This document shows positions 8,303-19,233 of a stretch of 64,000 nucleotides of DNA, one piece after another. The stretch is from contig CANRLS010000002.1 in the NCBI GenBank assembly GCA_947631545.1, positions 1 to 64,000 on the forward strand. Direction: 5' to 3'. Every line of letters begins with the position of its first letter. Within the stretch, counting starts at the first letter, position 1. The DNA comes from an uncultured Atopobiaceae bacterium (lineage in GTDB: Bacteria > Actinomycetota > Coriobacteriia > Coriobacteriales > Atopobiaceae). The notes below the pieces were generated by a model. It worked only from the letters and a program-made list of their open reading frames with translations, had not been told where the DNA came from and searched no databases. A program made the position numbers and the translations under genes.

Positions 8303-8908
8303 ATGCCCAGCAGCTCCGACCGGCTCGGCGATGCCGAGGTCCTCGCGATCCTGGATGAGACGGGAGCCATACGCCATGGCCACTTCGTGCTCACGAGCGG
8401 ACGCCACTCCGATACCTACGTCCAGTGCGCCCGCGTCATGGAGAGCCCCCGCACCACGGTGAGGCTCGCCGAGGAGGCCATCGCACGGCTCCCGGAGGAC
8501 GTGCGCGAGAGCATCGATCTGGTGGTCTCTCCGGCGGTGGGCGGCATCACCTTCGGGTTCGCCGTCGGCTACGCGCTGGGAGTCGATTTCATGTTCACCG
8601 AGCGCGAGCAGGGCAAGATGGCCCTTCGCCGCAGCTTCGAGATACCCGAGGGGGCCCACGTCCTCGTCTGCGAGGACGTGGTCACCACGGGCGGGTCGGT
8701 GAAGGAGGTCTGCGACGTGGTGGAGGCCGCGGGCGCCACGGTGGCGGGGGTCGTCTCCATCATCGACCGCAAGACCGACCGCGTCTTCGATGCTCCCTTC
8801 TGGCCGCTCCTCGCCATCGAGGTGCCCTCATTCGCACCCGAGGATTGCCCGCTCTGCGCGCAAGGCGGAAAAGCCGAGTCGCTCGGCTCTCGCTCGCTTG
8901 CATCGTAG
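8303..8908 (+). CDS. pyrE: Orotate phosphoribosyltransferase
   Basis: A 201-residue enzyme joining orotate and PRPP to make OMP. The PRPP-binding motif VLVCEDVVTTGGSV is at about residues 119-132. A strong AGGAGG ribosome site precedes the ATG. It is the last pyrimidine gene; the order pyrR-B-C-K-D-F-E covers UMP synthesis apart from carbamoyl phosphate synthase (carA, carB), which is not in the window. Both subunit genes would have to lie elsewhere. Confidence 0.94.
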   Translation: MPSSSDRLGDAEVLAILDETGAIRHGHFVLTSGRHSDTYVQCARVMESPRTTVRLAEEAIARLPEDVRESIDLVVSPAVGGITFGFAVGYALGVDFMFTEREQGKMALRRSFEIPEGAHVLVCEDVVTTGGSVKEVCDVVEAAGATVAGVVSIIDRKTDRVFDAPFWPLLAIEVPSFAPEDCPLCAQGGKAESLGSRSLAS

Positions 8909-9021
8909 GGGCCGGACTGCAAAACTAGCGGTTGCGCGCGGTATGGGCGCTCCGATTCCATGGCGCGAGCGAGGTACGAGAAGCGGATTCGAACGCTTCT
9001 AAACGACAAAAGGAGACGTCA

Positions 9022-9330
9022 ATGCCACTTCCCAAGCTCTCTGAGGAGCAGCGTGCAGAGAATCTGAAGAAAGCCGCCGAAGCCCGTCATGCCCGCGCGG
9101 CGCTCCGCGAGAAGATCAAGAATGGCGAGGTCTCCCTCCAGCAGGTCCTCGAGTCCGACGATCCCGCCGCCAGCCGCATGCCGGTGCGCGCCCTCATCGA
9201 GTCGCTTCCGGGGTATGGCAAGGCCAAGGCCGCCAAGGTGATGGACGAGCTCGGCATCTCGGCCAAGCGAAGGGTCCAGGGCCTTGGCGCCCGCCAGCGC
9301 GAGCATCTCCTCGAGCTACTCTCGAAATAG
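9022..9330 (+). CDS. mihF: Actinobacterial integration host factor (mIHF)
   Basis: A 102-residue basic protein matching the mIHF family: a helical, lysine-rich N-terminus and a C-terminal helix-two-turn-helix around LPGYGKAKAAKVMDELGI. mIHF is an essential nucleoid-associated protein of Actinomycetota, unrelated in sequence to the heterodimeric IHF of enterobacteria. The ATG at 9022 has an AGGAG ribosome site. Placement directly before gmk and rpoZ is the classical actinobacterial order, and is one of the best clues to the phylum here. Confidence 0.92.
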   Translation: MPLPKLSEEQRAENLKKAAEARHARAALREKIKNGEVSLQQVLESDDPAASRMPVRALIESLPGYGKAKAAKVMDELGISAKRRVQGLGARQREHLLELLSK

Positions 9331-9332
9331 CG

Positions 9333-9887
9333 GTGTCACAGAGCTCTCGGCCCATCGTGCTCTCCGGGCCGTCCGGTGTGGGGAAGGGCACTCTGGCTTC
9401 CAGGGTGCTCTCTGCCTGTTCGGATGTGGTGCCCAGCGTCTCGTGCACGACTCGGGAGCCCCGTGAGGGCGAGGTCGACGGCGTCGATTACCACTTCGTC
9501 GATGACGCCGCCTTCGATCGCCTCATCGCCGAGGACGCGCTCCTCGAGTGGGCCGAGGTTCACGGCGAGCGCTACGGGACGTTGGAGAGCGAGGTCGACA
9601 GGGCCATCGGGCGGGGTCTCTCGCCCCTGCTCGAGATAGACGTCCAAGGCGCCCTCAAGGTGCGCGAGCGCCGCCCGGACGCCTTCCTCATCTTCATCGA
9701 GCCGCCCTCCACGGAGGAGCTCCGGAAAAGGCTCGAGGGCCGAGGGACGGAAACGCCCGATCGCATCGAGCTCAGGCTGGCGAACGCCGAGCGCGAGATG
9801 AGCTGCGCCGACCGCTACGACGCGCGGGTGCTGAACGATGACATCGACAGGGCCGCCGAAGAGCTCATCGAGCTCGTCCGCGGCTGA
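9333..9887 (+). CDS. gmk: Guanylate kinase
   Basis: A 184-residue kinase converting GMP to GDP. The P-loop SGPSGVGKGT is near the N-terminus and the GMP-binding region contains SCTTREPREGEVDGVDYHF. The start is a GTG two bases after the mihF stop, so the two genes are probably co-transcribed. The length is at the short end of the family but every motif is present. Confidence 0.95.
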   Translation: MSQSSRPIVLSGPSGVGKGTLASRVLSACSDVVPSVSCTTREPREGEVDGVDYHFVDDAAFDRLIAEDALLEWAEVHGERYGTLESEVDRAIGRGLSPLLEIDVQGALKVRERRPDAFLIFIEPPSTEELRKRLEGRGTETPDRIELRLANAEREMSCADRYDARVLNDDIDRAAEELIELVRG

Positions 9888-9900
9888 TTGAAAGGGAACC

Positions 9901-10182
9901 ATGGATATCACTTCGCCCCAGATCGACGACCTCCTCGCCAAGACGGAGGAAAACCCCTTCCTGCTCTGCTCCATCGCCTCCAAGCGCGCGGCCGATATCA
10001 ACAACATGCTCCACGGCCAGCGCCTGAGGGTCGCCGACGTCCAGGGCTTCGACGATGTCACGAGCATCATCAGCGGCGAGGATCCCATCTCCATCGCCAT
10101 GAAGGAGATCGACGATGGGACGCTGAGCTACGACAAGAAGGAGTTCGACGCAGAGCTCGCTGACGGCAACCAGAACGACTAG
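9901..10182 (+). CDS. rpoZ: RNA polymerase omega subunit
   Basis: A 93-residue omega subunit, which helps fold and assemble the beta-prime subunit. The conserved core runs from PQIDDLL through FLLCSIASKRAADIN, with a variable acidic tail. It follows gmk by 13 nt, with the spacer carrying AAAGGGA as the ribosome site. The mihF-gmk-rpoZ grouping supports the call. Confidence 0.93.
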   Translation: MDITSPQIDDLLAKTEENPFLLCSIASKRAADINNMLHGQRLRVADVQGFDDVTSIISGEDPISIAMKEIDDGTLSYDKKEFDAELADGNQND

Positions 10183-10200
10183 CGGTCGCCTTCGCGAGCC

Positions 10201-11442
10201 ATGGCCGATCCCGTCTGCCTCGTCTCCTATCACGAGATAGGGCTCAAAGGAAAGAATCGCAGGCTCTTCGAGGATGCGCTCCTCCTGAACCTCCGCACAG
10301 CGCTCGACGGCCTGTCGCTGAAGCACTTGGGGAGGCTCCAGGGACGCGTCCTCGCCACGTTCGAGGATCCCGCCGACACGCGGCTCGCGCCAGCCATCAT
10401 CCGGCAGGTTCCGGGGGTCGCTCGGGTCATGGTCGCCTGGCGATGCGCGCGAAGCGAGGAGGCCCTTTGCGCCTCGGCCATCGCAGCGCTCTCGGAGGCC
10501 GGCCCCTTCGAAACGTTCAAGGTGCATGCGAAGAAGTCCAACACGGACTTCGCCATGCACACCCTCGATATGAACCGCGTGGTGGGAGCGGCGCTCTGCG
10601 AGGCCTTCCCCGATAAGAAGGTCCTCATGAAGGCGCCCGACGTCACGGTGCACGTGAACATCGTCGGCGGGGACGGCTACGTCTTCTGCGACGGCGTTCG
10701 GGGCGTGGGCGGACTGCCCGTGGGAACGGCCGGCAAGGTGGTGTCGCTCCTCTCCAGCGGCTTCGATTCGCCGGTGGCCACCTGGATGGTGGGGCGGCGC
10801 GGCGCCTGCGTCTGCCCGCTGCATTTCTCGGGACGGCCCGTGACCTCGGACGATGGCGAATGGCTCGTGCGCGACATCCTCGAGGCGCTCCGGCCCGCCG
10901 GCATCGCCGGCAGGCTCTACGTGGTGCCCTTCGGCGAGGTGCAGCGCCAGGTGGCCCTTGATGCGCCGCCCGCGCTCCGAGTGATCCTCTACCGGCGCTT
11001 CATGTTCCGAGTCGCGGAGCGCTTGGCGCGCATCGAGGGCGCCAAGGCCCTCGTCACGGGGGAATCGCTCGGCCAGGTGGCGTCCCAGACCCTCGACAAC
11101 ATCCAGGCGGTCGATGACGTGGTGGAGGAGCTTCCCGTGCTCCGTCCGCTCATCGGCTCGGACAAGGTCGAGATCATCGAGCGCGCCCAGGAGCTCGGCA
11201 CCTTCGACCTCTCGAGCCAGCAGGCCACCGACTGCTGCACGCTCTTCATGCCCAGGCGCCCCGAGACCCACGCCCGCCTCGCCGCCGTGAGGGCGGCCTG
11301 GGAGGCGCTTCGCCCGGAGCCCCTCGTCCAAGGGCTCCTGGACTCCATCGAGTACATCGATCTTGAGGGTTGCCCCAGCTATAGGCCCCCAAGATCCCTC
11401 TCCGAGCGCCATAGCGACCTTTCGCCGGCCAAGGTCGTCTGA
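10201..11442 (+). CDS. thiI: tRNA 4-thiouridine synthetase
   Basis: A 413-residue ThiI with a ferredoxin-like domain, a THUMP RNA-binding domain (about residues 60-170) and a PP-loop ATPase domain from about residue 180. It adenylates U8 of tRNA for sulfur insertion and can supply sulfur for thiamine synthesis. The PP-loop reads SSGFDSPVA where the usual form is SGGxDSPVA, so one glycine is serine. There is no C-terminal rhodanese domain, as is common outside enterobacteria, so a separate sulfur donor is needed. It lies 18 nt after rpoZ. Confidence 0.9.
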   Translation: MADPVCLVSYHEIGLKGKNRRLFEDALLLNLRTALDGLSLKHLGRLQGRVLATFEDPADTRLAPAIIRQVPGVARVMVAWRCARSEEALCASAIAALSEAGPFETFKVHAKKSNTDFAMHTLDMNRVVGAALCEAFPDKKVLMKAPDVTVHVNIVGGDGYVFCDGVRGVGGLPVGTAGKVVSLLSSGFDSPVATWMVGRRGACVCPLHFSGRPVTSDDGEWLVRDILEALRPAGIAGRLYVVPFGEVQRQVALDAPPALRVILYRRFMFRVAERLARIEGAKALVTGESLGQVASQTLDNIQAVDDVVEELPVLRPLIGSDKVEIIERAQELGTFDLSSQQATDCCTLFMPRRPETHARLAAVRAAWEALRPEPLVQGLLDSIEYIDLEGCPSYRPPRSLSERHSDLSPAKVV

Positions 11443-11588
11443 TCCACAGGCTCCCCACGAGGGAACGGGCCCCTCGAGCTGCCCGGTTAGATGCCCCGCG
11501 CTCCCTGGTGAGGGCGCGGGAACCGAACTTCCGCTTCGCACGGTCGACGTGGGCTCCCGGCGCGCGACCATGGCCGCGGAGGTTCGCC
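11443..11588. other. Intergenic gap thiI-comEA
   Basis: This gap of 146 bases holds one GC-rich hairpin (about 11495-11520: CCCGCG pairs with CGCGGG around an inner CCCT/AGGG stem) without a following T run. A GGAGG ribosome site lies just before the comEA start. I see no convincing promoter. Confidence 0.5.
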
Positions 11589-12377
11589 ATGGCACAGCTG
11601 AGACACACGCTCCACTCGCTCAACCGCCGGCTTGGGGGCAAGGGCGCGCCCATCATCGCGGCCGTCGCCTGCATCTTCGCGGTGGGGATCGGCGGGGTCG
11701 GGATCCTCTTCGCGCAGAGCGCCGATGGCATCACCCTGGAGCGAGGCGACGGGGCGGGCGCCGAAGATGCCGAGGCTCCGGATGCCGAGTCGAAGGAGCC
11801 CGCGGAAGAGGGCGGGGAAGCGGACGGAGCCGATGCGGAGGCGGCCGGCGAAGGGGAGGGGGCCGCCGCTCCGAAGGTCACCAAGGTGCACGTCGATGGC
11901 GCCGTCGCGTCGCCGGGCGTCTACGAGCTCCTGCAAGCCGATCCCCGGGTGGCCGATGCGGTGGCCGCGGCGGGCGGCCTCACCGGCGATGCCGACACCG
12001 CCGCCGTGAACCTCGCCGCCCAAGTGCCCGATGCGAGCAAGGTGCACATCCCCTCGGTGGGGGAGGCGCCCGTCCAGGAGGCCGAGAGCGTCGCCGCGGT
12101 CGGCGAGCCCGTTGGGACGGCCGATGCGTCCGCCGCGGGCGTCGTCTCGGGCAGCGGGTCCTCCGCCTCCCAGGGAACGTCGGGAGGCCTCGTCAACCTC
12201 AACACGGCGAGCGCCGAGGAGCTCTGCGAGCTTCCCGGGGTGGGGGAGGCCACGGCCGCGAACATCATCGCCGACCGTGAGCAGAACGGCCCCTTCACCT
12301 CGGTCGACGATCTCATGAGGGTCTCGGGGATCGGCGAGAAGAAGCTCGCCAAGGTGAGGGATCTTGTCTGCATCTGA
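11589..12377 (+). CDS. comEA: ComEA-type competence DNA-binding protein
   Basis: A 262-residue membrane-anchored DNA receptor. One N-terminal transmembrane segment (about residues 20-41) is followed by an acidic, alanine-rich linker, an SLBB domain (about 96-150, starting VHVDGAVASPGVY), a second linker and a C-terminal pair of helix-hairpin-helix motifs starting VNLNTASAEEL. ComEA binds incoming double-stranded DNA outside the membrane. The ATG at 11589 has GGAGG upstream. It overlaps comEC by 14 nt. Other type IV pilus or ComG genes needed for uptake are not in the window. Confidence 0.92.
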   Translation: MAQLRHTLHSLNRRLGGKGAPIIAAVACIFAVGIGGVGILFAQSADGITLERGDGAGAEDAEAPDAESKEPAEEGGEADGADAEAAGEGEGAAAPKVTKVHVDGAVASPGVYELLQADPRVADAVAAAGGLTGDADTAAVNLAAQVPDASKVHIPSVGEAPVQEAESVAAVGEPVGTADASAAGVVSGSGSSASQGTSGGLVNLNTASAEELCELPGVGEATAANIIADREQNGPFTSVDDLMRVSGIGEKKLAKVRDLVCI

Positions 12378-14745
12378 GGGCGAGCCCTGGCCGAAGAGGC
12401 CGGCCATCCCCCTCGCGCTCATCGCCTTCGCCGTGGTCGTCTCCGGCGCGAGGCTCCTTCTCTGGAGGTTCGCTCCCGGCGAGTGGCGCTTCGCCCCGGC
12501 ATCCGTCTGGTGGGGTTCGGCCGCAGCCGTGACGGTGCTCCTCTGTCTGCTCCTCCGCATCCATCGCACCCGGATCGCGAGCGGCTGGGGCGTCGCGGCG
12601 GTCCTCATCGTCTCGGCCTGCCTTGCGATGGCGCTCGCCCAGGCGAGCCTCGCCCGGCAGGAGGCGACCCTGGCCGCGCTCTCCTCCTCGCCGGTCTCGA
12701 CCTTCGACTTCGTGGCCCGAAGCGACGCCAGCGCCACCGAGAGGGGCGGATGGTGGCTCGAGGCCACCGCCATCGACGGGCGGGGGAGGGCGGTGGGCGA
12801 GGTCTGGCTCTCATCGCCGGTCTTCGCGGCGAGGGGCGACGCCATCCGCGGCGTGGGCCGATTCAAGACCCTCGAGGACGATGATTTCGGACTCTCTTCC
12901 CGGCAGCGGGCCATTGCCGGCACGGTGGAGCTCCTGGGCGATCCCCAGGTCGAGCCCGCACGGGGGATCTCGGGCCTTCTGAACGGCATCCGCTCGGCGC
13001 TGCTCGAGGCCATAGGGCCCGAGGACGATCCCGGCCGGGCGCTCGTGGCCGGTGCCGCCTTGGGCGATCGCCAGGGCCTCGAGGCCTTCGGCGTCGACGA
13101 GCTCTTCTCTCGGGCGGGCCTCGCCCATCTCGTCGCCGTCTCGGGCCTCCATGTCGCCCTCGCGACGTCGCTTCTGGGGAGGCTCCTCCTCGCGATCAAG
13201 TGGCCGAGGACGGCCCGGTTGGCCTCCCTCGCCCTTTGGGGAGGGGCCTACGTGCTCCTCTGCGGCGCCCCGGCGTCTGCCCTGCGCTCCTTCGCGATGG
13301 CCGGCGCCGCCCAGGGGGCGGACCTTGCGGGCAGACGGGCCCATTCGCTCACGGCGGTGGCCGTGGTGGGCCTCGCGATGACGCTCTCGGACGTGGGATG
13401 CGTCGGAGATCTGGGGTTCCTCCTCTCGGCCACCTGTGTGATCGCCCTCTCGCTCTTCTCGGCATGGGCGATGCGGCTGGTGGACGGCCTCTTCGGGGTG
13501 CGAGGGGAAAGGGACGGAAGGCGCCGGGGGAGTGTGCTCGGAGCCTTCGCGCGGAGCGCCCGGGGAACCCTTTCCGCGACGCTCGTCTGCCTCTGCGCGT
13601 CCCTTCCCCTGGTCGCGGTCAGTTACGGGACGGTATCGCTTCTCGCCCCTGTGGCCGGCATCGTCGCAGTGCCCCTCTTCGAGGCCTTCCTCACGTTCGC
13701 CCTCGTGGCCGCGCTCTTCGCCTGGCTGCCCATCCTCGGCCCCATCGCCGTGGGCGCTGCGGCGCTCGTCGCCCGGGCGGTGCTCTGGCTCGTCGGCGCC
13801 TTCGCGGATCTTCCCTTAGGCCAGGCCCAGATCGCCATCGAGGAGCCATGGGCCACGCTGGCGACGCCGATCCTCATGATCGTCCTCTACCTCCTCTGGC
13901 CAAGGCCCGCTCGTTCCTGGATCCTGGGCATCGCAGGTTCCCTCGCCGCAGGTGCCGTCGCCTACTGGTTCGTGCGGCCCCTCTTCGTCCCGCCGCGCGT
14001 CGTCATCCTCGATGTGGGCCAGGGCGACTCCATCCTCATCCAGGACGGCGCCCATGCCGTTCTCGTGGACACGGGGCCGGGCGATGCGGTGGCGAGCGCC
14101 CTCTCGCGCCAGGGCGTGCTCTCGCTCGATGCCGTGCTCCTCACCCATCAGCACGACGACCATGCGGGAGGCGTCCCCAGCCTCGTGGGGAAGGTGAGCG
14201 TGGGAACGCTCCTCGTGCCCGAGGGCCAAGGGGAGGCCCTGGGGACGGGCGTGGAGGAGGCGATCGACGAGCTCGGCTGCGACCTGCAAGAGGTCACCGC
14301 CGGCGACAGGATCGGCGTGGGGCGATTCGACCTCACGATCCTCTGGCCGATGGAGCCCGAGGATGGCGATGAGAACGACGAGTCTATGGTGGCCCGCCTC
14401 GACTATGCGGAGGGCGAGGAGCGCCTGAGCGCGCTCCTCACGGGCGATGCCGAATCGGACGTCCTGGGCGAGCTGGAGCGCATGGGCGAGGTGGGCGATC
14501 TTGACCTGCTGAAGGTCGGCCACCACGGCTCGTCGGCATCGGTGACGCCGGAGACGGCCGATGCGCTCCAGGCCGAGGTGGCCGTCGCCTCCGCCGGCGA
14601 GGGCAACAGCTACGGCCATCCCAAGCCCGATTGCGTGGAGACCCTCGAGGAGTCCGGGAGCCTCTTCCTCTGCACCAAGGACGTGGGCGACGTGGAGGTG
14701 CGCCCGGGCTCGGACGGCCCGCAGGTGGTCTGCGCCAAGGGATAG
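12364..14745 (+). CDS. comEC: ComEC/Rec2 competence channel protein
   Basis: A 793-residue polytopic membrane protein. It has an N-terminal DUF4131-like region, the Competence domain (recognisable by GAALGDRQGL and the VSGLHVAL segment), and a C-terminal metallo-beta-lactamase domain from about residue 545 (VVILDVGQGDS, then HQHDDHAGG). ComEC forms the channel for single-stranded DNA entry, and the C-terminal domain is thought to degrade the other strand. The start is a TTG at 12364 inside comEA, chosen because AAGGTGAGGG precedes it; no better start is seen nearby. Confidence 0.93.
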   Translation: MSASEGEPWPKRPAIPLALIAFAVVVSGARLLLWRFAPGEWRFAPASVWWGSAAAVTVLLCLLLRIHRTRIASGWGVAAVLIVSACLAMALAQASLARQEATLAALSSSPVSTFDFVARSDASATERGGWWLEATAIDGRGRAVGEVWLSSPVFAARGDAIRGVGRFKTLEDDDFGLSSRQRAIAGTVELLGDPQVEPARGISGLLNGIRSALLEAIGPEDDPGRALVAGAALGDRQGLEAFGVDELFSRAGLAHLVAVSGLHVALATSLLGRLLLAIKWPRTARLASLALWGGAYVLLCGAPASALRSFAMAGAAQGADLAGRRAHSLTAVAVVGLAMTLSDVGCVGDLGFLLSATCVIALSLFSAWAMRLVDGLFGVRGERDGRRRGSVLGAFARSARGTLSATLVCLCASLPLVAVSYGTVSLLAPVAGIVAVPLFEAFLTFALVAALFAWLPILGPIAVGAAALVARAVLWLVGAFADLPLGQAQIAIEEPWATLATPILMIVLYLLWPRPARSWILGIAGSLAAGAVAYWFVRPLFVPPRVVILDVGQGDSILIQDGAHAVLVDTGPGDAVASALSRQGVLSLDAVLLTHQHDDHAGGVPSLVGKVSVGTLLVPEGQGEALGTGVEEAIDELGCDLQEVTAGDRIGVGRFDLTILWPMEPEDGDENDESMVARLDYAEGEERLSALLTGDAESDVLGELERMGEVGDLDLLKVGHHGSSASVTPETADALQAEVAVASAGEGNSYGHPKPDCVETLEESGSLFLCTKDVGDVEVRPGSDGPQVVCAKG

Positions 14746-14775
14746 CGCCCGAGGGGCCGCCGGCGGGCGAGACCG

Positions 14776-14781
14776 TACAAT
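14776..14781 (+). promoter_or_regulatory. Candidate -10 for holA
   Basis: TACAAT lies 39 nt before the holA start, giving a leader of about 33 nt that includes the GGGAGG ribosome site. No clear -35 is seen. This suggests holA can be transcribed separately from comEC. Confidence 0.4.
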
Positions 14782-14820
14782 GCGACATGGCGGGGGCGAG
14801 AGGCCGAAGGGAGGCGCTCC

Positions 14821-15816
14821 ATGGCGGGCTCGAGGCTGTTGGCCGCCTACGCGGCCGTGGGCAAGGACGCGCTCAAGCGCGAGCGCGCGCTCGCGCGATT
14901 CCGGCAGCGCTCCCAGGGCCCCTTCGCCGACTTCGACTTCGACGAGATAGAGGCCACGAAGGAGATGGACGAGGAGGCCCTCGCGCGCATCCTCGCCTCG
15001 CTCGACCGGTTCCCCATGGGGCCAGGGCCGAGGCTCGTGGTGCTCCGCAGCGCCGAGGAGCTGCCCAAGTTCGCCGCCGAGGGGCTCGCCTCGTACCTGT
15101 CGGATCCGAATCCGGAGGCGTCGCTCCTCGTTCTGGCCGAGCGCCTGGACAAGCGATCCAAGCTCTACAAGGCCATCGCCGCCCAGGGCGCGCAGGCCAT
15201 CATCGACTGCGCGCCGCCCCGGGCGAAGGACCTCTCGGGCCAGGTGGTGGCCATGGCGGCCGAGCTGGGGCTCTCCATCGACTTCGACGCGAGCCGGGAG
15301 CTCATCGACCGGGTGGGCAAGGACACCGTCATGCTCAGTCGGACGCTGAGGACGCTTCGCGAGCTGAACCCGGGCGAGCGGCGCATCACCCGGCGCCTCG
15401 TGGAGACGTCGGTGAGCCGTGTCGCCGGGCCGGGTCCGTGGGCGGTGGCGGACGCCGTGGCCGCGCGGGATGCCCGGAGCGCCCTCGCGTCGCTCGGGGC
15501 CATGGAGCCCGGTTCCGAGATATCGGTGCACCTCTTCGTCACACGGCGGATCCGAGAGCTCCTCATCGCCAAGGAGCTCGACGCCGAAGGGCGCTCCCGC
15601 GATTTGGCCGGTTGCCTGGGCCTCAAGCCCTACGAGGCCTGGCGGTGCAAGAACCACCTGCGCGATGCGCGAAGGTTCAGCCGCACCGAGCTCGTGGGCG
15701 CCCTCGAGGGCGCGCTGGCGTGCGAGCTGGCGCTCAAGGGCTCGAAGGACTCCAAGACGGCGCTCACCCTCTGGATCGTCTCGGTCTGCGCCGGCGCCCG
15801 CGCGCGCATCGCCTGA
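14821..15816 (+). CDS. holA: DNA polymerase III delta subunit
   Basis: A 331-residue clamp-loader subunit that opens the beta clamp. The N-terminus (ten-residue lead into a KDALKRERAL segment), a central helical region with SDPNPEASLLVLAE and a C-terminal collar domain match the HolA layout. Motif conservation in this family is weak, but the position directly after comEC and next to convergent rpsT is the conserved arrangement in many Gram-positive bacteria and supports the call. A GGGAGG ribosome site precedes the ATG. Confidence 0.88.
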   Translation: MAGSRLLAAYAAVGKDALKRERALARFRQRSQGPFADFDFDEIEATKEMDEEALARILASLDRFPMGPGPRLVVLRSAEELPKFAAEGLASYLSDPNPEASLLVLAERLDKRSKLYKAIAAQGAQAIIDCAPPRAKDLSGQVVAMAAELGLSIDFDASRELIDRVGKDTVMLSRTLRTLRELNPGERRITRRLVETSVSRVAGPGPWAVADAVAARDARSALASLGAMEPGSEISVHLFVTRRIRELLIAKELDAEGRSRDLAGCLGLKPYEAWRCKNHLRDARRFSRTELVGALEGALACELALKGSKDSKTALTLWIVSVCAGARARIA

Positions 15817-15883
15817 GAGCGGCGGGAAGGGAATCGTCGGCAGCCTCTGCCGCTCCCTGGCCCGTACGATGGGTCGCCACGCG

Positions 15884-15916
15884 AAAAGGCCCCGGAGCGG
15901 CATCGCTCCGGGGCCC
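15884..15916 (-). terminator. Rho-independent terminator of rpsT
   Basis: A perfect 12-bp stem (15888-15899 with 15904-15915) with a GCAT loop is followed, on the minus strand, by four U residues (15887-15884). It starts 29 nt after the rpsT stop. The same hairpin may also hinder read-through from the convergent holA transcript. Confidence 0.8.
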
Positions 15917-15944
15917 CGCTTCACCTTCGGTGGCGCGTGCGCCC

Positions 15945-16208
15945 TTAGCCGAGCGTATTCACCAGCTTCTGCACGCCGCTCTTGCGCTCGGCCGCCTGGT
16001 TCTTGTGGATGACGCCCTTGCTGGCGGCCTTGTCGAGCTTGCGGCAGGCGTCGTTCGCGAGCCTCTGGGCGAGGTCCCTGTCGCCCTCCTCCACCGCGAC
16101 GCGCACCTTCTTCACGGCGGTCTTCAGCGAGGAACGGACGGCGCGGTTGCGAAGGCGGGCCTTCTCAGCGGTCTTGATGCGCTTCTTCTGGGATTTGATG
16201 TTCGCCAC
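15945..16208 (-). CDS. rpsT: 30S ribosomal protein S20
   Basis: An 87-residue, strongly basic S20, which binds 16S rRNA early in small-subunit assembly. It starts [15 protein letters not shown], typical of the family. The start is a GTG at 16208 with GAAAGG upstream; the upstream extension of the frame is not S20-like. S20 genes often use a rare start codon, which matters for autoregulation in enterobacteria; whether that holds here is unknown. A strong terminator follows. Confidence 0.95.
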   Translation of the reverse strand: MANIKSQKKRIKTAEKARLRNRAVRSSLKTAVKKVRVAVEEGDRDLAQRLANDACRKLDKAASKGVIHKNQAAERKSGVQKLVNTLG

Positions 16209-16269
16209 GGAATGCCTTTCATGGATGGAGGTCGTCGGTTGCGGGCCGGCTCTCGTCGGCAACCTCGGC

Positions 16270-16302
16270 ATTGTACCCCACGACCGTGGTCTCGGCTATC
16301 AT
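16270..16302. promoter_or_regulatory. Divergent rpsT/lepA promoters
   Basis: On the minus strand TACAAT (16275-16270) would start rpsT transcription near 16263, leaving a leader of about 55 nt. On the plus strand TATCAT (16297-16302) lies only 7 nt before the lepA ATG, so the lepA mRNA would begin at or within a base or two of its start codon. No good -35 hexamer is seen for either. Confidence 0.5.
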
Positions 16303-16309
16303 CAGCCCC

Positions 16310-18135
<1,826 letters not shown>

Positions 18136-18139
<4 letters not shown>

Positions 18140-19233
18140 GCGCGTCTCCCGCCGCCTCGGCCTCGCCGGCGGGCGAGCTTCTGGCCACAAGCGCCTCCGA
18201 AGCGGGGTTGGACGCGGACCTTGCGCCCTTTCCGAGGGCGGTTCCCTTCGCCGAGGCGCTCGCGCGGAACCCCTTCCTCATGGCCCCCATGGCGGGGGTC
18301 AGCGACAGGGCCTATCGGCTCATGGCCCGCGCGGGCGGCGCAGCGCTCGCCTACAGCGAGATGGTATCGGCCACGGGCCTCGAGTACGACTCCTCGAGGA
18401 CCTGGGAGCTCCTGGATCCCGATGCCGCCGAACCCGACCTCGCCGTGCAGCTCTTCGGCGCCGATCCGGCGCGCTTCAGACGGGCCTGCTCGAGGATCGC
18501 CGAGAGGCTGGGGGCCAAGCTCGCGCTCATCGATGTGAACATGGCCTGCCCGGTGCCAAAGGTGACGAGGCGGGGGGAGGGCTCGGCGCTCCTGGACGAT
18601 CCCGCCCTCGCGCAAGGGATCGTCCGCGCGTGCCGACGGGGCCTCGAGGACGCGGGCTCCGCGGTGCCGGTGACGGCGAAGATCCGCCTCGGCCGCACGC
18701 CCGAGCGGCCGGTGGCCGTCCCCTTCGCGAGGGCGCTCGAGGAGGCCGGCGCCTCTGCCGTGGCCGTCCACGGCCGCTTCGCGAGCCAGCTCTACCGCGG
18801 AAGCTCGGATGACGCCGCCGTCGCCCGCGTGGCGGGCGCCGTCTCCGTGCCCGTCATCGGGTCGGGCGACGTGACCGACGAAGCGCGGGCGAGGCCGCTC
18901 ATCGAGGAGGCCGGCTGCTCGGGCGTCTTCTTCGCCCGCGGGAGCTACGGCGATCCCTGGGTCTTCGACCGGGCCAGAGGGCTTTTGGCCGGGGCCTCGC
19001 CCGATGTTCCGAACCCGGCCCAGCGGATGGCGGCCTGGCGCCTCCATGTGCGGCTCCTCTCCAAGACGGGCCAGCACATCCTGAAGGCGAGGACCATCTC
19101 CTGCCTCTACCTCAAAGGGCTGCCGGGCGCCGCCCGCTGGCGCGACCGCGCCATGGGCTGCGGCGACGAGGCCGAGTTCATCGCGCTCTCGCGCGACGTG
19201 GAGGAGGCCTTGCGCAGGGGAGGCCTCGCGTGA
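18136..19233 (+). CDS. tRNA-dihydrouridine synthase
   Basis: A 365-residue flavoenzyme of the Dus family reducing uridine in tRNA D-loops. The N-terminal [12 protein letters not shown] segment and the [19 protein letters not shown] segment with the catalytic cysteine are clear, as is the later [18 protein letters not shown] region. The GTG start at 18136 overlaps the lepA stop (GTGA), with AAGGTGGG as a ribosome site inside lepA. It belongs to the DusB-like group found in Gram-positive bacteria, but I cannot say which uridines it modifies. Confidence 0.92.

Noticed and set aside
8873-8887. Hairpin GCCGAG-TCG-CTCGGC as a pyrE terminator
   Set aside because: It lies inside the pyrE coding sequence, before the stop, and is not followed by a T run.
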